From contig QEXY01000005.1 of the NCBI GenBank assembly GCA_003130875.1, positions 78,799 to 114,465 on the forward strand: 35,667 nt of DNA. The letters run 5' to 3'. The position numbers and the translations under genes are program-made. Origin of the DNA: Ardenticatenia bacterium (GTDB taxonomy: Bacteria > Chloroflexota > Anaerolineae > 4572-78 > NAK82). The notes beneath the pieces are model-generated. The model did no database searches. It was not told the origin of the DNA and was given only the letters and a program-made list of their open reading frames with translations. Positions 17,037-24,309 of this stretch are shown here, piece by piece. Position 1 is the first letter of the stretch, and the number at the start of each line of letters is the position of its first letter.

Positions 17037-18074
17037 TTGAAAGCGTTGATACTGAAGGCATACAATTGCCTGGAGTACGCAGAATTTCCAGATCCCCAAA
17101 TCGCCCCAGATGAAATCCTGTTGCGCGTCAAAGCATGCGGTATCTGCGGCAGTGATGTGCACGGAATTGACGGGAGCACAGGGCGACGCATCCCTCCGAT
17201 TATTATGGGCTATGAGGCAGCTGGCGTTATCGCTCAGGTCGGAGCCTTAGTGCCTGAATGGAAGGTGGGTGACCGGGTTACATTTGACATAACTCTTCAC
17301 TGTGGGATGTGCTATTTCTGCCGACGTGGCATGTTCAATTTGTGCAAACAGAGGCGCATTGTTGGCGTGTCCACGCCGGCGTTCCGCGTGCATGGAGCAT
17401 TCGCAGAATACGTGGTTGTTCCCCACCGTGTGTTGTATCGGCTGCCCGACAATCTCTCCTTCGAACACGCTGCTTTGATGGAACCCCTTTCTGTGGCTGC
17501 ACATGCCATCCGGCTTGTCTCGATTGGGTTGTGCGACACAGTAGCGGTGATTGGCGCAGGTGTGATTGGTTTGTTGCTCGTACAGCTGCTGCGACTGGCG
17601 GGGTGTGAGCAGATCATTGCTGTGGATGTGGAGCAGGAACGTTTACAACGCGCTCTGGCATTAGGAGCAGACGTGGCCTTGTTGTCCGACCCGGGCAAAG
17701 TATCGGATGAGGTTCACCGACATACCGAGGGACGTGGTGCTGATGTTGTTTTCGAGGCAGTAGGTCTTACGCAAACCGTTCAAATGGCAGTCGAAAGCGT
17801 ACGTGAGGGAGGTACGGTGGCGTTGATTGGCAATCTATCAGCTACGGTGGATCTGCCATTACAGAAGGTGGTGACTCGGCAGCTGAATCTGATCGGTAGC
17901 ACCAATGCCGCTGGCGAGTCGGAAGCTTGCCTGAGAATGCTGGCCTCCCAGGTAGTGCGCGTGGATTCTCTCATCAGCGCGGTCGCTCCTCTCTCAGAAG
18001 GGGCGAGCTGGTTCTGGCGGCTGTATGCGCGTGAACCCGGTCTGATAAAGGTCATTCTGGTGCCGGAGGATTAA
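17037..18074 (+). CDS. MDR-family zinc-type dehydrogenase (sorbitol/threonine-dehydrogenase-like)
   Basis: 345 residues, NAD(P)-dependent alcohol/polyol dehydrogenase fold. It starts at TTG 17037, which gives the family's usual MKAL N-terminus; GGAG is at 17023-17026. Seen: CGICGSDVH with Cys37 as catalytic zinc ligand; structural zinc cysteines C89, C92, C95, C103; Rossmann motif VIGAGVIGLLLVQLL; a family-like C-terminus. Oddity: the usual second catalytic ligand motif GHE reads GYE (58-60), so the His ligand is Tyr. Activity may be altered or use another ligand set. Also, a two-codon frame ATG-GTT-TGA (17032-17040) overlaps the TTG start. First gene of the island, directly behind the strong promoter. 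Substrate unknown; context suggests a sugar alcohol, cyclitol or sugar acid. Confidence 0.87.
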   Translation: MKALILKAYNCLEYAEFPDPQIAPDEILLRVKACGICGSDVHGIDGSTGRRIPPIIMGYEAAGVIAQVGALVPEWKVGDRVTFDITLHCGMCYFCRRGMFNLCKQRRIVGVSTPAFRVHGAFAEYVVVPHRVLYRLPDNLSFEHAALMEPLSVAAHAIRLVSIGLCDTVAVIGAGVIGLLLVQLLRLAGCEQIIAVDVEQERLQRALALGADVALLSDPGKVSDEVHRHTEGRGADVVFEAVGLTQTVQMAVESVREGGTVALIGNLSATVDLPLQKVVTRQLNLIGSTNAAGESEACLRMLASQVVRVDSLISAVAPLSEGASWFWRLYAREPGLIKVILVPED

Positions 18075-18097
18075 GGCTATGAGATTAATGGGATGAA

Positions 18098-18113
18098 TCA
18101 CACTTGTGTGTGA
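18098..18113. promoter_or_regulatory. Candidate operator upstream of E1 alpha
   Basis: Inverted repeat TCACAC (18098-18103), four bases, GTGTGA (18108-18113), about 65 nt upstream of the E1 alpha start. No clear promoter accompanies it. Regulator unknown; a chance palindrome is possible. Confidence 0.3.
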
Positions 18114-18178
18114 GGCTGCTGTGTACACCCTGTCGTCTCTACAGGACGAAGAACAAATCAGAGCGGGAGGAACAGATC

Positions 18179-19138
18179 ATGGAAATAAGCAGGGAAACGA
18201 CGTTGGAGATGTATCGCCGTATGGTGCGCATTCGAGAGTTCGAGCTAGCGGCGATCGATCTTTTCAAACGCGGTATGGTCAAAGGGGCCATCCATGCCTA
18301 CATTGGGCAAGAAGCGTCCGCAGTAGGGGTATGTATGGCGTTGCGCCATGATGACCTCATCGCGGGCACACACCGCAGCCACGGCCACAATATTGCCAAA
18401 GGTGCCGACACCAAGAAGATGATGGCCGAAATCCTGGGCAAGGAGACCGGATACTGTAAAGGCCGTGGCGGTTCCATGCACATCGCGGCATTTGAGACGG
18501 GTAGCTTGGGAGCACTGGCCGTGGTGGGCGCCGGCATCCCTATCGCGGTAGGCGCTGCACTGGCCTTCAAGCTGCGTGGTGAGGATCGCGTGGCCGTGCC
18601 TTTCACCGGCGATGCTGGCTGCAACACTGGCAATTGGCACGAGGGCCTCAATATGGCCTCGATCTGGGATCTGCCGGTTGTCTTTGTCCTCGAGAACAAT
18701 CAGTACGGTGTCTCGACGCGCATCACCAACAGCTGCAAAATCAAAGACCTTTCGCTACGTGCTCAATCTTACGGGATCCCAGGCGTGCGTGTGGATGGCT
18801 TCGACGTGCTCGCAGTGTATCAAGCGGCTAAAGAGGCAGTGGAGCGTGCACGTCGGGGTGAAGGACCCACCTTGCTGGTGACCGAATCATATCGCTTCGA
18901 AGGGCACTACGCTGGCGAGCCAGAGGTCTATCGCGACCGGGCGGAGGTGCAGGAGTGGCGCAAGAAAGACCCTATCCCGCGCTTCCGCAATTACCTGCTT
19001 GAGGAAGGAATAGCGAGTGAAGGTGAGCTAGCTGCAATCGAGGCCGAAGTGAGACAAGAGATCGCCGATGCGGTGAAGTTCGCCCAAGAGAGCCCACAAC
19101 CCGATCCCGCTACCGCAATGGACTATATTTACGCTTAA
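18179..19138 (+). CDS. 2-oxoacid (pyruvate/acetoin-type) dehydrogenase E1 alpha subunit
   Basis: 319 residues from ATG 18179 (GGGAGG at 18165-18170). TPP-dependent decarboxylase subunit of a pyruvate-, acetoin- or branched-chain 2-oxoacid dehydrogenase complex. Seen: THRSHGHNIAKG (64-75), the conserved phosphorylation-loop-like segment; GRGGSMH; and the TPP-binding region starting GDA at 144-146 and ending LENN at 171-174. Most relatives have GDG, so Ala146 is a mild variant. E1 beta follows 13 nt downstream and the E2 gene lies 2.1 kb on. Length and the heterodimeric form fit the Gram-positive/AcoA-like class, not the single-chain AceE. Pyruvate versus acetoin cannot be decided; the sugar-catabolic context favours pyruvate or a sugar-derived 2-oxoacid. 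Confidence 0.92.
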   Translation: MEISRETTLEMYRRMVRIREFELAAIDLFKRGMVKGAIHAYIGQEASAVGVCMALRHDDLIAGTHRSHGHNIAKGADTKKMMAEILGKETGYCKGRGGSMHIAAFETGSLGALAVVGAGIPIAVGAALAFKLRGEDRVAVPFTGDAGCNTGNWHEGLNMASIWDLPVVFVLENNQYGVSTRITNSCKIKDLSLRAQSYGIPGVRVDGFDVLAVYQAAKEAVERARRGEGPTLLVTESYRFEGHYAGEPEVYRDRAEVQEWRKKDPIPRFRNYLLEEGIASEGELAAIEAEVRQEIADAVKFAQESPQPDPATAMDYIYA

Positions 19139-19151
19139 TAGCAGGAGATAG

Positions 19152-20231
19152 ATGATGGCCACAGTGGAAAAGGACGCGGTATCACTGGGCATTACCAAGC
19201 CCATCATGTCACCCGATCTCATCGTGCAGGTACCACCGGGTGTGCCTGCCAAGGAGATGTCCTATCAGGAAGCAATCCGTGAGGCACTCCGTGAAGAAAT
19301 GATGCGCGATCCCAGCGTTTTCCTGCTGGGTGAAGACATAGGCAAACATGGGGGCGCCTTTGGGGTGACGCGTACGTTATATGATCAGTTCGGTCCAGAA
19401 CGCGTGCGCAACACCCCCATTTCGGAAAACACCATTGCCGGTGCTGCCATTGGTGCCGCGCTGGTGGGGATGCGGCCCGTGGCAGAAATCATGTTTGTCG
19501 ATTTCTCCGGACTGGCGATCGATCAGATCGCAAACCAGGCGGCCAAGCTGCGTTTTATGACAGGTGGACAGTGCAAAGTGCCTATGGTGGTGCGCATGCC
19601 CCAGGGTGGCGGCGCCGGCAAGAGCACAGCTGCCCAACATTCGCAGAGCTTGGAGGTCTGGTATGCTCATATCCCCGGCTTGAAGGTGGTGTTTCCTTCC
19701 ACGCCATACGATGCCAAGGGTCTGCTCAAAGCGGCAATTCGGGATGACAACCCGGTCGTCTTTCTGGAACATAAGTTCCTCTATTCATTCCGCGGTCTGG
19801 TGCCGGAAGAAGACTATGTGTTGCCCCTGGGCAAATGCGATGTCAAACGTCAGGGGTCCGACGTCACTGTGGTCGCCTCCGGCTATATGGTATGGCACGC
19901 TATGGCCGCGGCAAAACAGCTAGAACAAGAAGGCATCAGCGTCGAGGTGGTGGATGTGTGCACTATCAGCCCACTGGACGAGGAGACAATTGGGCGCTCT
20001 GTGCGAAAGACAGGCCGCGCAGTGGTAGTGGCAGAAGCAGTACGCTCTTACGGGCCGGCGAGTGAATGGGCGATGGTGATCATCGAGCAAGCGTTCGATT
20101 ACCTCAAAGCCCCGATCGTGCGTCTGACGGGACGTTTCGCCCCTGTGCCCTTTGCCGATAGCATCGAAAAGGGGTTCTGGCCAGACACCGGCGACGTGGT
20201 ACAGGCAGTGCGCCAAGTGATGGCATACTAA
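19152..20231 (+). CDS. 2-oxoacid dehydrogenase E1 beta subunit
   Basis: 359 residues. Partner of E1 alpha in the TPP-dependent E1 heterotetramer. Conserved features: SYQEAIREALREEM, LLGEDIGKHGGAFGVT, the catalytic-site segment TPISENTIAGAAIGAALVGMRPVAE, FEHK-like FLEHKFLY and C-terminal DVCTISPLDEETI. Adjacent ATGs occur at 19152 and 19155; AGGAG at 19143-19147 suits 19155 slightly better. Compared with typical E1 beta proteins, which begin near MSYQEA, there is an N-terminal extension of about 36 residues rich in Val, Pro and Ser; its role is unknown. An IolO-like gene follows after 29 nt, where E2 would be expected. Confidence 0.93.
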   Translation: MMATVEKDAVSLGITKPIMSPDLIVQVPPGVPAKEMSYQEAIREALREEMMRDPSVFLLGEDIGKHGGAFGVTRTLYDQFGPERVRNTPISENTIAGAAIGAALVGMRPVAEIMFVDFSGLAIDQIANQAAKLRFMTGGQCKVPMVVRMPQGGGAGKSTAAQHSQSLEVWYAHIPGLKVVFPSTPYDAKGLLKAAIRDDNPVVFLEHKFLYSFRGLVPEEDYVLPLGKCDVKRQGSDVTVVASGYMVWHAMAAAKQLEQEGISVEVVDVCTISPLDEETIGRSVRKTGRAVVVAEAVRSYGPASEWAMVIIEQAFDYLKAPIVRLTGRFAPVPFADSIEKGFWPDTGDVVQAVRQVMAY

Positions 20232-20260
20232 CTTTAGCGCAGTTAGGGCGGGAGAGTCCG

Positions 20261-21094
20261 TTGATCAAGATTGCCGCCACCATTGGAACACCGGATTTGC
20301 GCACGGAGCCCCTGGCGCTCTACAGCGGGGATGTTGCTACCGCGGTGCGTAAGGTATCTGCACTCGGATATGACGGTGTCGAGTTCATGATGCGCGATCC
20401 TGCCCAGCTGAATGGCATGCAGCTGCGACGTTGGCTGGATGAGCATGGCCTGCAATTGGCAGCGATTTGCACCGGCCACGTCTATGGCGAAGATGGCCTG
20501 GGGTTGGTGAGCCCTGACGTGCAGGTGTGTCGACAGGCAATGCAGCGCATGAAGTCCATCGTCGACTTCGCAGCTGCCTATTTCGAACCAGGTACGATTG
20601 TCACGATTGGCCGCTCGCGAGGCCCTGGCTATCCAAATGATCCAGATCGATCGCTGGCAGAGATGGAAGCGGCCTTCGGCGAGCTGGCCGACTACGCTGC
20701 GCCACGAAGGATTCGCCTGGTGCTCGAGCCCATCAATGTGCATCAGGCACGCTATATCCATACCACTCAGGAAGGCATCGCGATGGTGAGGCAGCTCAAT
20801 CGTCCTAACTTTGGGCTGATGCTGGACGTCTATCACATGAACATTGAGGACGCGAACATTTACGACAGCTTTCGCGAGGCGGATGGCTTGTGCTGGTTCG
20901 TGCACCTTGCCGACAACAATCGTCATTGGCCAGGCAGCGCTCATCTCGACTTCGAGCAGATTGTGCGCGTCCTCAACGAGATAGGTTATTCGGGTTACGT
21001 GTCCACCGAGATTCTGCCCTGGCCCGACCCTGATACAGCAGCTCGGGCCACGATTGAGTCGCTGCGACGCTATATTCCTGGCAGAACCAGGTAG
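20261..21094 (+). CDS. Sugar phosphate isomerase/epimerase family TIM barrel, IolO-like (copy 1)
   Basis: 277 residues from TTG 20261 (GGGAG at 20250-20254, 6 nt away). AP-endonuclease-2-type TIM barrel binding one divalent metal. Predicted ligands: E156 (LEPIN), D189 (LMLDVYHMN), H215 (VHLADNN), E250 (STEILP). The pattern MRDPAQLNG, TGHVYGEDGL, LEPIN, DVYHMNIED and ADNNRHWPG resembles Thermotoga maritima IolO, the 5-keto-L-gluconate epimerase of its inositol pathway (recalled family knowledge, not computed). A clear paralogue lies at 29826-30641. Position between E1 beta and E2 ties it to the same transcript. Likely role: epimerising or isomerising a keto-sugar or keto-acid intermediate. Confidence 0.85.
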   Translation: MIKIAATIGTPDLRTEPLALYSGDVATAVRKVSALGYDGVEFMMRDPAQLNGMQLRRWLDEHGLQLAAICTGHVYGEDGLGLVSPDVQVCRQAMQRMKSIVDFAAAYFEPGTIVTIGRSRGPGYPNDPDRSLAEMEAAFGELADYAAPRRIRLVLEPINVHQARYIHTTQEGIAMVRQLNRPNFGLMLDVYHMNIEDANIYDSFREADGLCWFVHLADNNRHWPGSAHLDFEQIVRVLNEIGYSGYVSTEILPWPDPDTAARATIESLRRYIPGRTR

Positions 21095-21117
21095 GACAGG
21101 TGACGGAGTGGATACCC

Positions 21118-21318
21118 ATGGCCAAAATGACCTCGCGTGAACGTGTCCGGGCGGCCATTCATCATCGGGAGCCCGACCGGGTTCCACTGGATATCGGTGG
21201 TGGCAACAGCACCACGATGGTAGTGGAAAGCTATGAGCGGCTGAAACATTTGAACGGAGGAGTGGATGGCAACCGAGATTTTCATGCCCAAAATGACCGA
21301 CCATATGGAAGCTGGTGA
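21118..21318 (+). pseudogene. Truncated uroporphyrinogen-decarboxylase (URO-D) family remnant
   Basis: From ATG 21118 the frame encodes MAKMTSRERVRAAIHHREPD, then VPLDIGGGNSTTM and ESYERLKHLNGG, the standard N-terminus of URO-D-domain proteins (MtaA/CmuA-like methyltransferase and HemE relatives, normally about 330-400 residues). The similarity stops near 21261, where the E2 ribosome site and start codon begin; the frame then runs out of phase through the E2 gene to 21318. About 48 of some 350 residues survive. Interpretation: a deletion removed the rest of the gene and brought E2 next to it. Overlap with the start of a functional gene and loss of all catalytic residues argue against function. 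Confidence 0.75.
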
Positions 21319-22648
21319 AATCATCCGCTGGCTGGTCAAGGAAGGGGACAGGGTGGAACAGGGACAGGTGATCATGGAGGTGATGACGGACAAGGTCGTG
21401 GCGGATCTTGAGGCACCAGCTTCCGGCATTCTGAAGGGCATCCGTCCGGGCGCTGTGGACGGTGCCATCATTCCGGTCGGTGAGACATTCGCCTTCATCG
21501 CTGAACCGGATGAGGAGGTGCCTGTACTGCCCCCATTGGTAACGCAAGCCACCTCTGTCCCTGGAAAGTCCCTCACCGTTGCGGAAATGACAGATTCCGC
21601 ACCCGTTCCTAAGGAACCGGGACAAGTGCTCGCCACCCCAGCTGTGCGGAAGCTGGCGAAGGATTTAGGTGTGGATCTAGCCCTCGTGCGCGGCAGCGGC
21701 CCCGGCGGACGTATTCGCGAGGAGGATGTGCACGCTTTTGTTGAAGCGCGAAAGCCTCAAGCCGCTGTTGAAGAGTTCGAGGCTGTACGCGCTTCCCCTC
21801 TCGCCCGCCGTCTTGCCCGTGAGCTGGGCGTGGATCTCATCCAAGTGCGCGGTAGTGGCCCTGGTGGGCGCATCCGTGAGGAGGATGTGCGCGCGTTTGC
21901 TGAAGCACAACAAGCTACCAAGGTCGCTATTCCAGCAGCTCCGGCAACTACAGCTACGCAGGCCGAGTGGATGGATCTGACCCCTGTTCAGCGTCTCACG
22001 GGCCAACGCATGCTCGAAAGTGTGCATCAAGCCCCTCAATTCACTCTTCATGTCACCGCCGACACCACCAACCTACTCTGGCTGCGCGAAGCGTTGATGG
22101 AGCGCATCCTGGCCGAGACGGGTGAACGTCTCTCGATCACGGCGCTGCTGGTCAAGATCGTCGCGATGGTGCTGAAAGAGCACCCACGCGTAAATGCCTC
22201 GTTTGAGGGGGGGCGCATCCGGCTCTATCGCGAGATCAACGTCGGTGTCGCAGTTGGGAGTGATGACGGTTTGGTGGTGCCGGTCATCAAGGGAGCGAAT
22301 CAGAAAAGCCTCGGCCAAGTCGTTCAAGAGCTCAAGATGTTTCAGCAGAAGGCACAGGTCATGCGCTTCACCAGCGAGGATCTCTCAGGGGGGACTTTCA
22401 CCATCTCCAATTTGGGCATGTACGGGATCGAACATTTCGAGGCCATCATCAATCCACCCCAGGCTGCCATCCTGGCAGTGGGGCGTATTATCAAGACGCC
22501 TGTGGGAATGCCGGATGACACGGTTGCCCTACGGCCGATGATGGGTCTCACGCTCACGGTAGATCATCGAGTGTTAGATGGCGTGCAGGGAGCCCGGTTT
22601 CTGTGTGCAATCAAGGAAAAAATCGAGAAGCCCTATTTCTTGCTCTGA
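21266..22648 (+). CDS. Dihydrolipoamide acyltransferase (E2) with two tandem subunit-binding domains
   Basis: 460 residues from ATG 21266 (GGAGGAG at 21256-21262). Core of a 2-oxoacid dehydrogenase complex; transfers the acyl group from lipoyl-lysine to CoA. Order: lipoyl domain (1-80) with lipoylated Lys43 in MTDKV; Pro-rich linker; peripheral subunit-binding domain 1 (about 121-162); a near copy, domain 2 (about 174-215); Ala/Thr linker; catalytic domain (about 228-460) with active-site H434 and D438 in DHRVLDG. Both binding domains carry GSGPGGRIREEDV. Most E2 proteins have a single such domain. E1 alpha and E1 beta lie upstream; no E3 (dihydrolipoamide dehydrogenase) gene is in the window. 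Confidence 0.95.
   Translation: MATEIFMPKMTDHMEAGEIIRWLVKEGDRVEQGQVIMEVMTDKVVADLEAPASGILKGIRPGAVDGAIIPVGETFAFIAEPDEEVPVLPPLVTQATSVPGKSLTVAEMTDSAPVPKEPGQVLATPAVRKLAKDLGVDLALVRGSGPGGRIREEDVHAFVEARKPQAAVEEFEAVRASPLARRLARELGVDLIQVRGSGPGGRIREEDVRAFAEAQQATKVAIPAAPATTATQAEWMDLTPVQRLTGQRMLESVHQAPQFTLHVTADTTNLLWLREALMERILAETGERLSITALLVKIVAMVLKEHPRVNASFEGGRIRLYREINVGVAVGSDDGLVVPVIKGANQKSLGQVVQELKMFQQKAQVMRFTSEDLSGGTFTISNLGMYGIEHFEAIINPPQAAILAVGRIIKTPVGMPDDTVALRPMMGLTLTVDHRVLDGVQGARFLCAIKEKIEKPYFLL
21671..21888 (+). repeat. Intragenic tandem duplication of the E2 subunit-binding domain
   Basis: The DNA segments at about 21671-21729 and 21830-21888 encode near-identical domain ends (GVDL, then VRGSGPGGRIREEDV) and are offset by 159 nt, exactly 53 codons. 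Synonymous differences are spread over the copies, so the duplication is not very recent. Confidence 0.85.
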
Positions 22649-22666
22649 GATGGGGGGAGAGATCCA

Positions 22667-23419
22667 ATGCGCCTCAAGGACAAAGTCGCGATTATCACCG
22701 GTGGTGGTTCGGGGATCGGGCGTGCCAGCGCCGAACTGTTTGCACGCGAAGGTGCCAAAGTTGTGGTGGCCGACTTCAATGAGAAGGCAGGTCAGGAAAC
22801 GGTCACAGCCATCCGTCAGGCAGGCGGTGAAGCTATCTTTGTGCAGGTGGACGTTTCGGACTCGGTGCAAGTGCAGCGCCTGGTAGATACAACTCTCCGG
22901 GCCTACGGTGGGATTGACATTCTGGTTAACAATGCCGGTATTCTTCTCTTCGGGACAGCCCTCGACACCAGTCAGCAAGACTGGGAACGGGTGATCGCTG
23001 TTAATCTGACAGGCACATTCCTGGTCAGCAAAGCGGTGCTCCCCTATATGATCGCGCGCGGGGGCGGTTCTATTGTCAATTTGACCTCTTCCACCGGTGC
23101 ACACGATGCAGCAGCTAACACCGTGGCCTATGTCACTTCCAAAGGGGGAGTAGCGCTGTTGACCAGAGCTATGGCGATTGACCATGCAAAGCATAATGTA
23201 CGGGTCAATGCGGTCGCGCCGGGACCTACAGATACCCCAATGCTCCGGGATGCTATGTCGCCTGAACAACTGTCAGCCTTTGCTGCCACTTTCCCGATGG
23301 GGCGTTTGGGGCGTCCGGAGGAGCTGGCGCGAGCGATTTTATTCCTGGCCTCGGATGAAGCTTCTTTCATCACTGGGGCAATTCTGGCTGTAGATGGGGG
23401 ACAGACCGCTCAAGTGTGA
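22667..23419 (+). CDS. Short-chain dehydrogenase/reductase (FabG/glucose-dehydrogenase-like)
   Basis: 250 residues, classical SDR of typical length, NAD(P)-dependent. Seen: cofactor motif TGGGSGIG (11-18), NNAG (88-91), catalytic Asn113, Ser142, Tyr155 and Lys159 (Y-V-T-S-K), and C-terminal PEELARAILFLASD with a final GGQTAQV. ADF at the end of beta-2 (35-37) favours NAD(H) over NADP(H). Start ATG 22667 has GGGGAGAG upstream, 18 nt after E2, so it is co-transcribed. Such enzymes are annotated as 3-oxoacyl-ACP reductase by default, but context (sugar uptake, epimerases, transketolases) suggests oxidation of a sugar, sugar acid or polyol. Confidence 0.88.
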   Translation: MRLKDKVAIITGGGSGIGRASAELFAREGAKVVVADFNEKAGQETVTAIRQAGGEAIFVQVDVSDSVQVQRLVDTTLRAYGGIDILVNNAGILLFGTALDTSQQDWERVIAVNLTGTFLVSKAVLPYMIARGGGSIVNLTSSTGAHDAAANTVAYVTSKGGVALLTRAMAIDHAKHNVRVNAVAPGPTDTPMLRDAMSPEQLSAFAATFPMGRLGRPEELARAILFLASDEASFITGAILAVDGGQTAQV

Positions 23420-23474
23420 GCGCAGTCAGGGCATGGCTGTTATAGGTTTGGGGTAACAAGGCTATTCCAGGATT

Positions 23475-24215
23475 ATGGACGTGGCGGATCTATTCCATTC
23501 AGTAGCTCCGGAAGGACGTCTGGTTGATCTTGTCGTCAGCCAAATCCAGCGTCTCATCGTGGATGGACAGCTGCGCGTTGGCACACGACTGCCCTCAGAG
23601 GTGGAACTAGCGGCACAGTTGGGCGTGAGTCGCACGGTCATCCGCGAAGCGGTGCGTATCCTGACGGCCAAAGGCCTGCTGGAGACACGCCCCGGAGTGG
23701 GCAGCATCGTGCGTCAGATGACCCGCGATCAGGTGGTTGAACCGCTGGGACACTTGCTGCGCACACATAATGTCACTCTGGACGACTTGCACGAAGTGCG
23801 CGGCATCTTGGAAGTGGAGATCGCCGGGATGGCTGCTCAACAGGCTGATGCGGAAGACATTGCTAAACTCAGGCAAGCTGTGGAGGCGATGACCAGAGCG
23901 ACGAATGACGCCAAAGCATTAGCGGCTCACGATGCCGAATTCCATCGTGCCTTAGCGCAGGCTACCCACAATCCTTTGCTGGTTATCCTGTTGGACTCGA
24001 TACGCGACCTTATGCAGGAGGTGCGTCTGCGTGTCAGCAGCTATCCGGGCATTGCAGAGGTCATTGTACCCGATCACCATCGGATTTTGAACTGTGTTGT
24101 GGCACGTGATGGGGAAGGTGCACGGCACGCTATGCGCGAACACATAGACCACGCACGTGAATTCCAACGGGCTGTGTTTCCGCAGGGGGAGAGAAGATCT
24201 GAGACAACCGACTGA
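23475..24215 (+). CDS. GntR-family transcriptional regulator, FadR/FCD subfamily
   Basis: 246 residues. N-terminal winged helix-turn-helix (about 14-80) with the GntR signature RLPSEVELAAQLGVSRTVIREAVRIL, here split as LPSEVELAAQLG and VSRTVIREAVRIL, and the wing GVGSIVR. C-terminal all-helical FCD ligand-binding domain (about 100-230) with metal ligands D153, H157, H201 or H202, and H223. FCD regulators usually respond to small carboxylates such as pyruvate, lactate, uronates or gluconate, releasing DNA when the inducer binds. Located between the SDR and the second MDR on the island strand; likely local repressor. The UxuR/ExuR-like palindrome at 29780-29789 is a candidate target. Confidence 0.92.
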   Translation: MDVADLFHSVAPEGRLVDLVVSQIQRLIVDGQLRVGTRLPSEVELAAQLGVSRTVIREAVRILTAKGLLETRPGVGSIVRQMTRDQVVEPLGHLLRTHNVTLDDLHEVRGILEVEIAGMAAQQADAEDIAKLRQAVEAMTRATNDAKALAAHDAEFHRALAQATHNPLLVILLDSIRDLMQEVRLRVSSYPGIAEVIVPDHHRILNCVVARDGEGARHAMREHIDHAREFQRAVFPQGERRSETTD

Positions 24216-24252
24216 TGGGCGGGCATCGCATCCCACATACGAACCTTGGGCA

Positions 24253-24262
24253 CCAATATTGG
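24253..24262. promoter_or_regulatory. Palindrome CCAATATTGG upstream of the second MDR gene
   Basis: A perfect 10-bp palindrome in the 94-nt gap between the GntR gene and the next dehydrogenase, with TTGG also just upstream (24246-24249). It could be an operator for autoregulation. No good promoter hexamers accompany it, and a short palindrome can arise by chance. Confidence 0.25.
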
Positions 24263-24309
24263 GATGGCCTTGCCCTACAACCTGCGCGTGAATGAACAAG
24301 GAGGTGCAT

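Noticed and set aside
20243-21625. Antisense frame of about 460 codons over the first epimerase and E2 start
   Set aside because: It runs across two genes, a remnant and their spacers with no recognisable family; it is a shadow of codon bias.
24215-24295. 26-codon frame starting in the TGATG overlap after the GntR gene
   Set aside because: Translation-coupled geometry is attractive, but the peptide has no recognisable similarity and the palindrome CCAATATTGG lies inside it.
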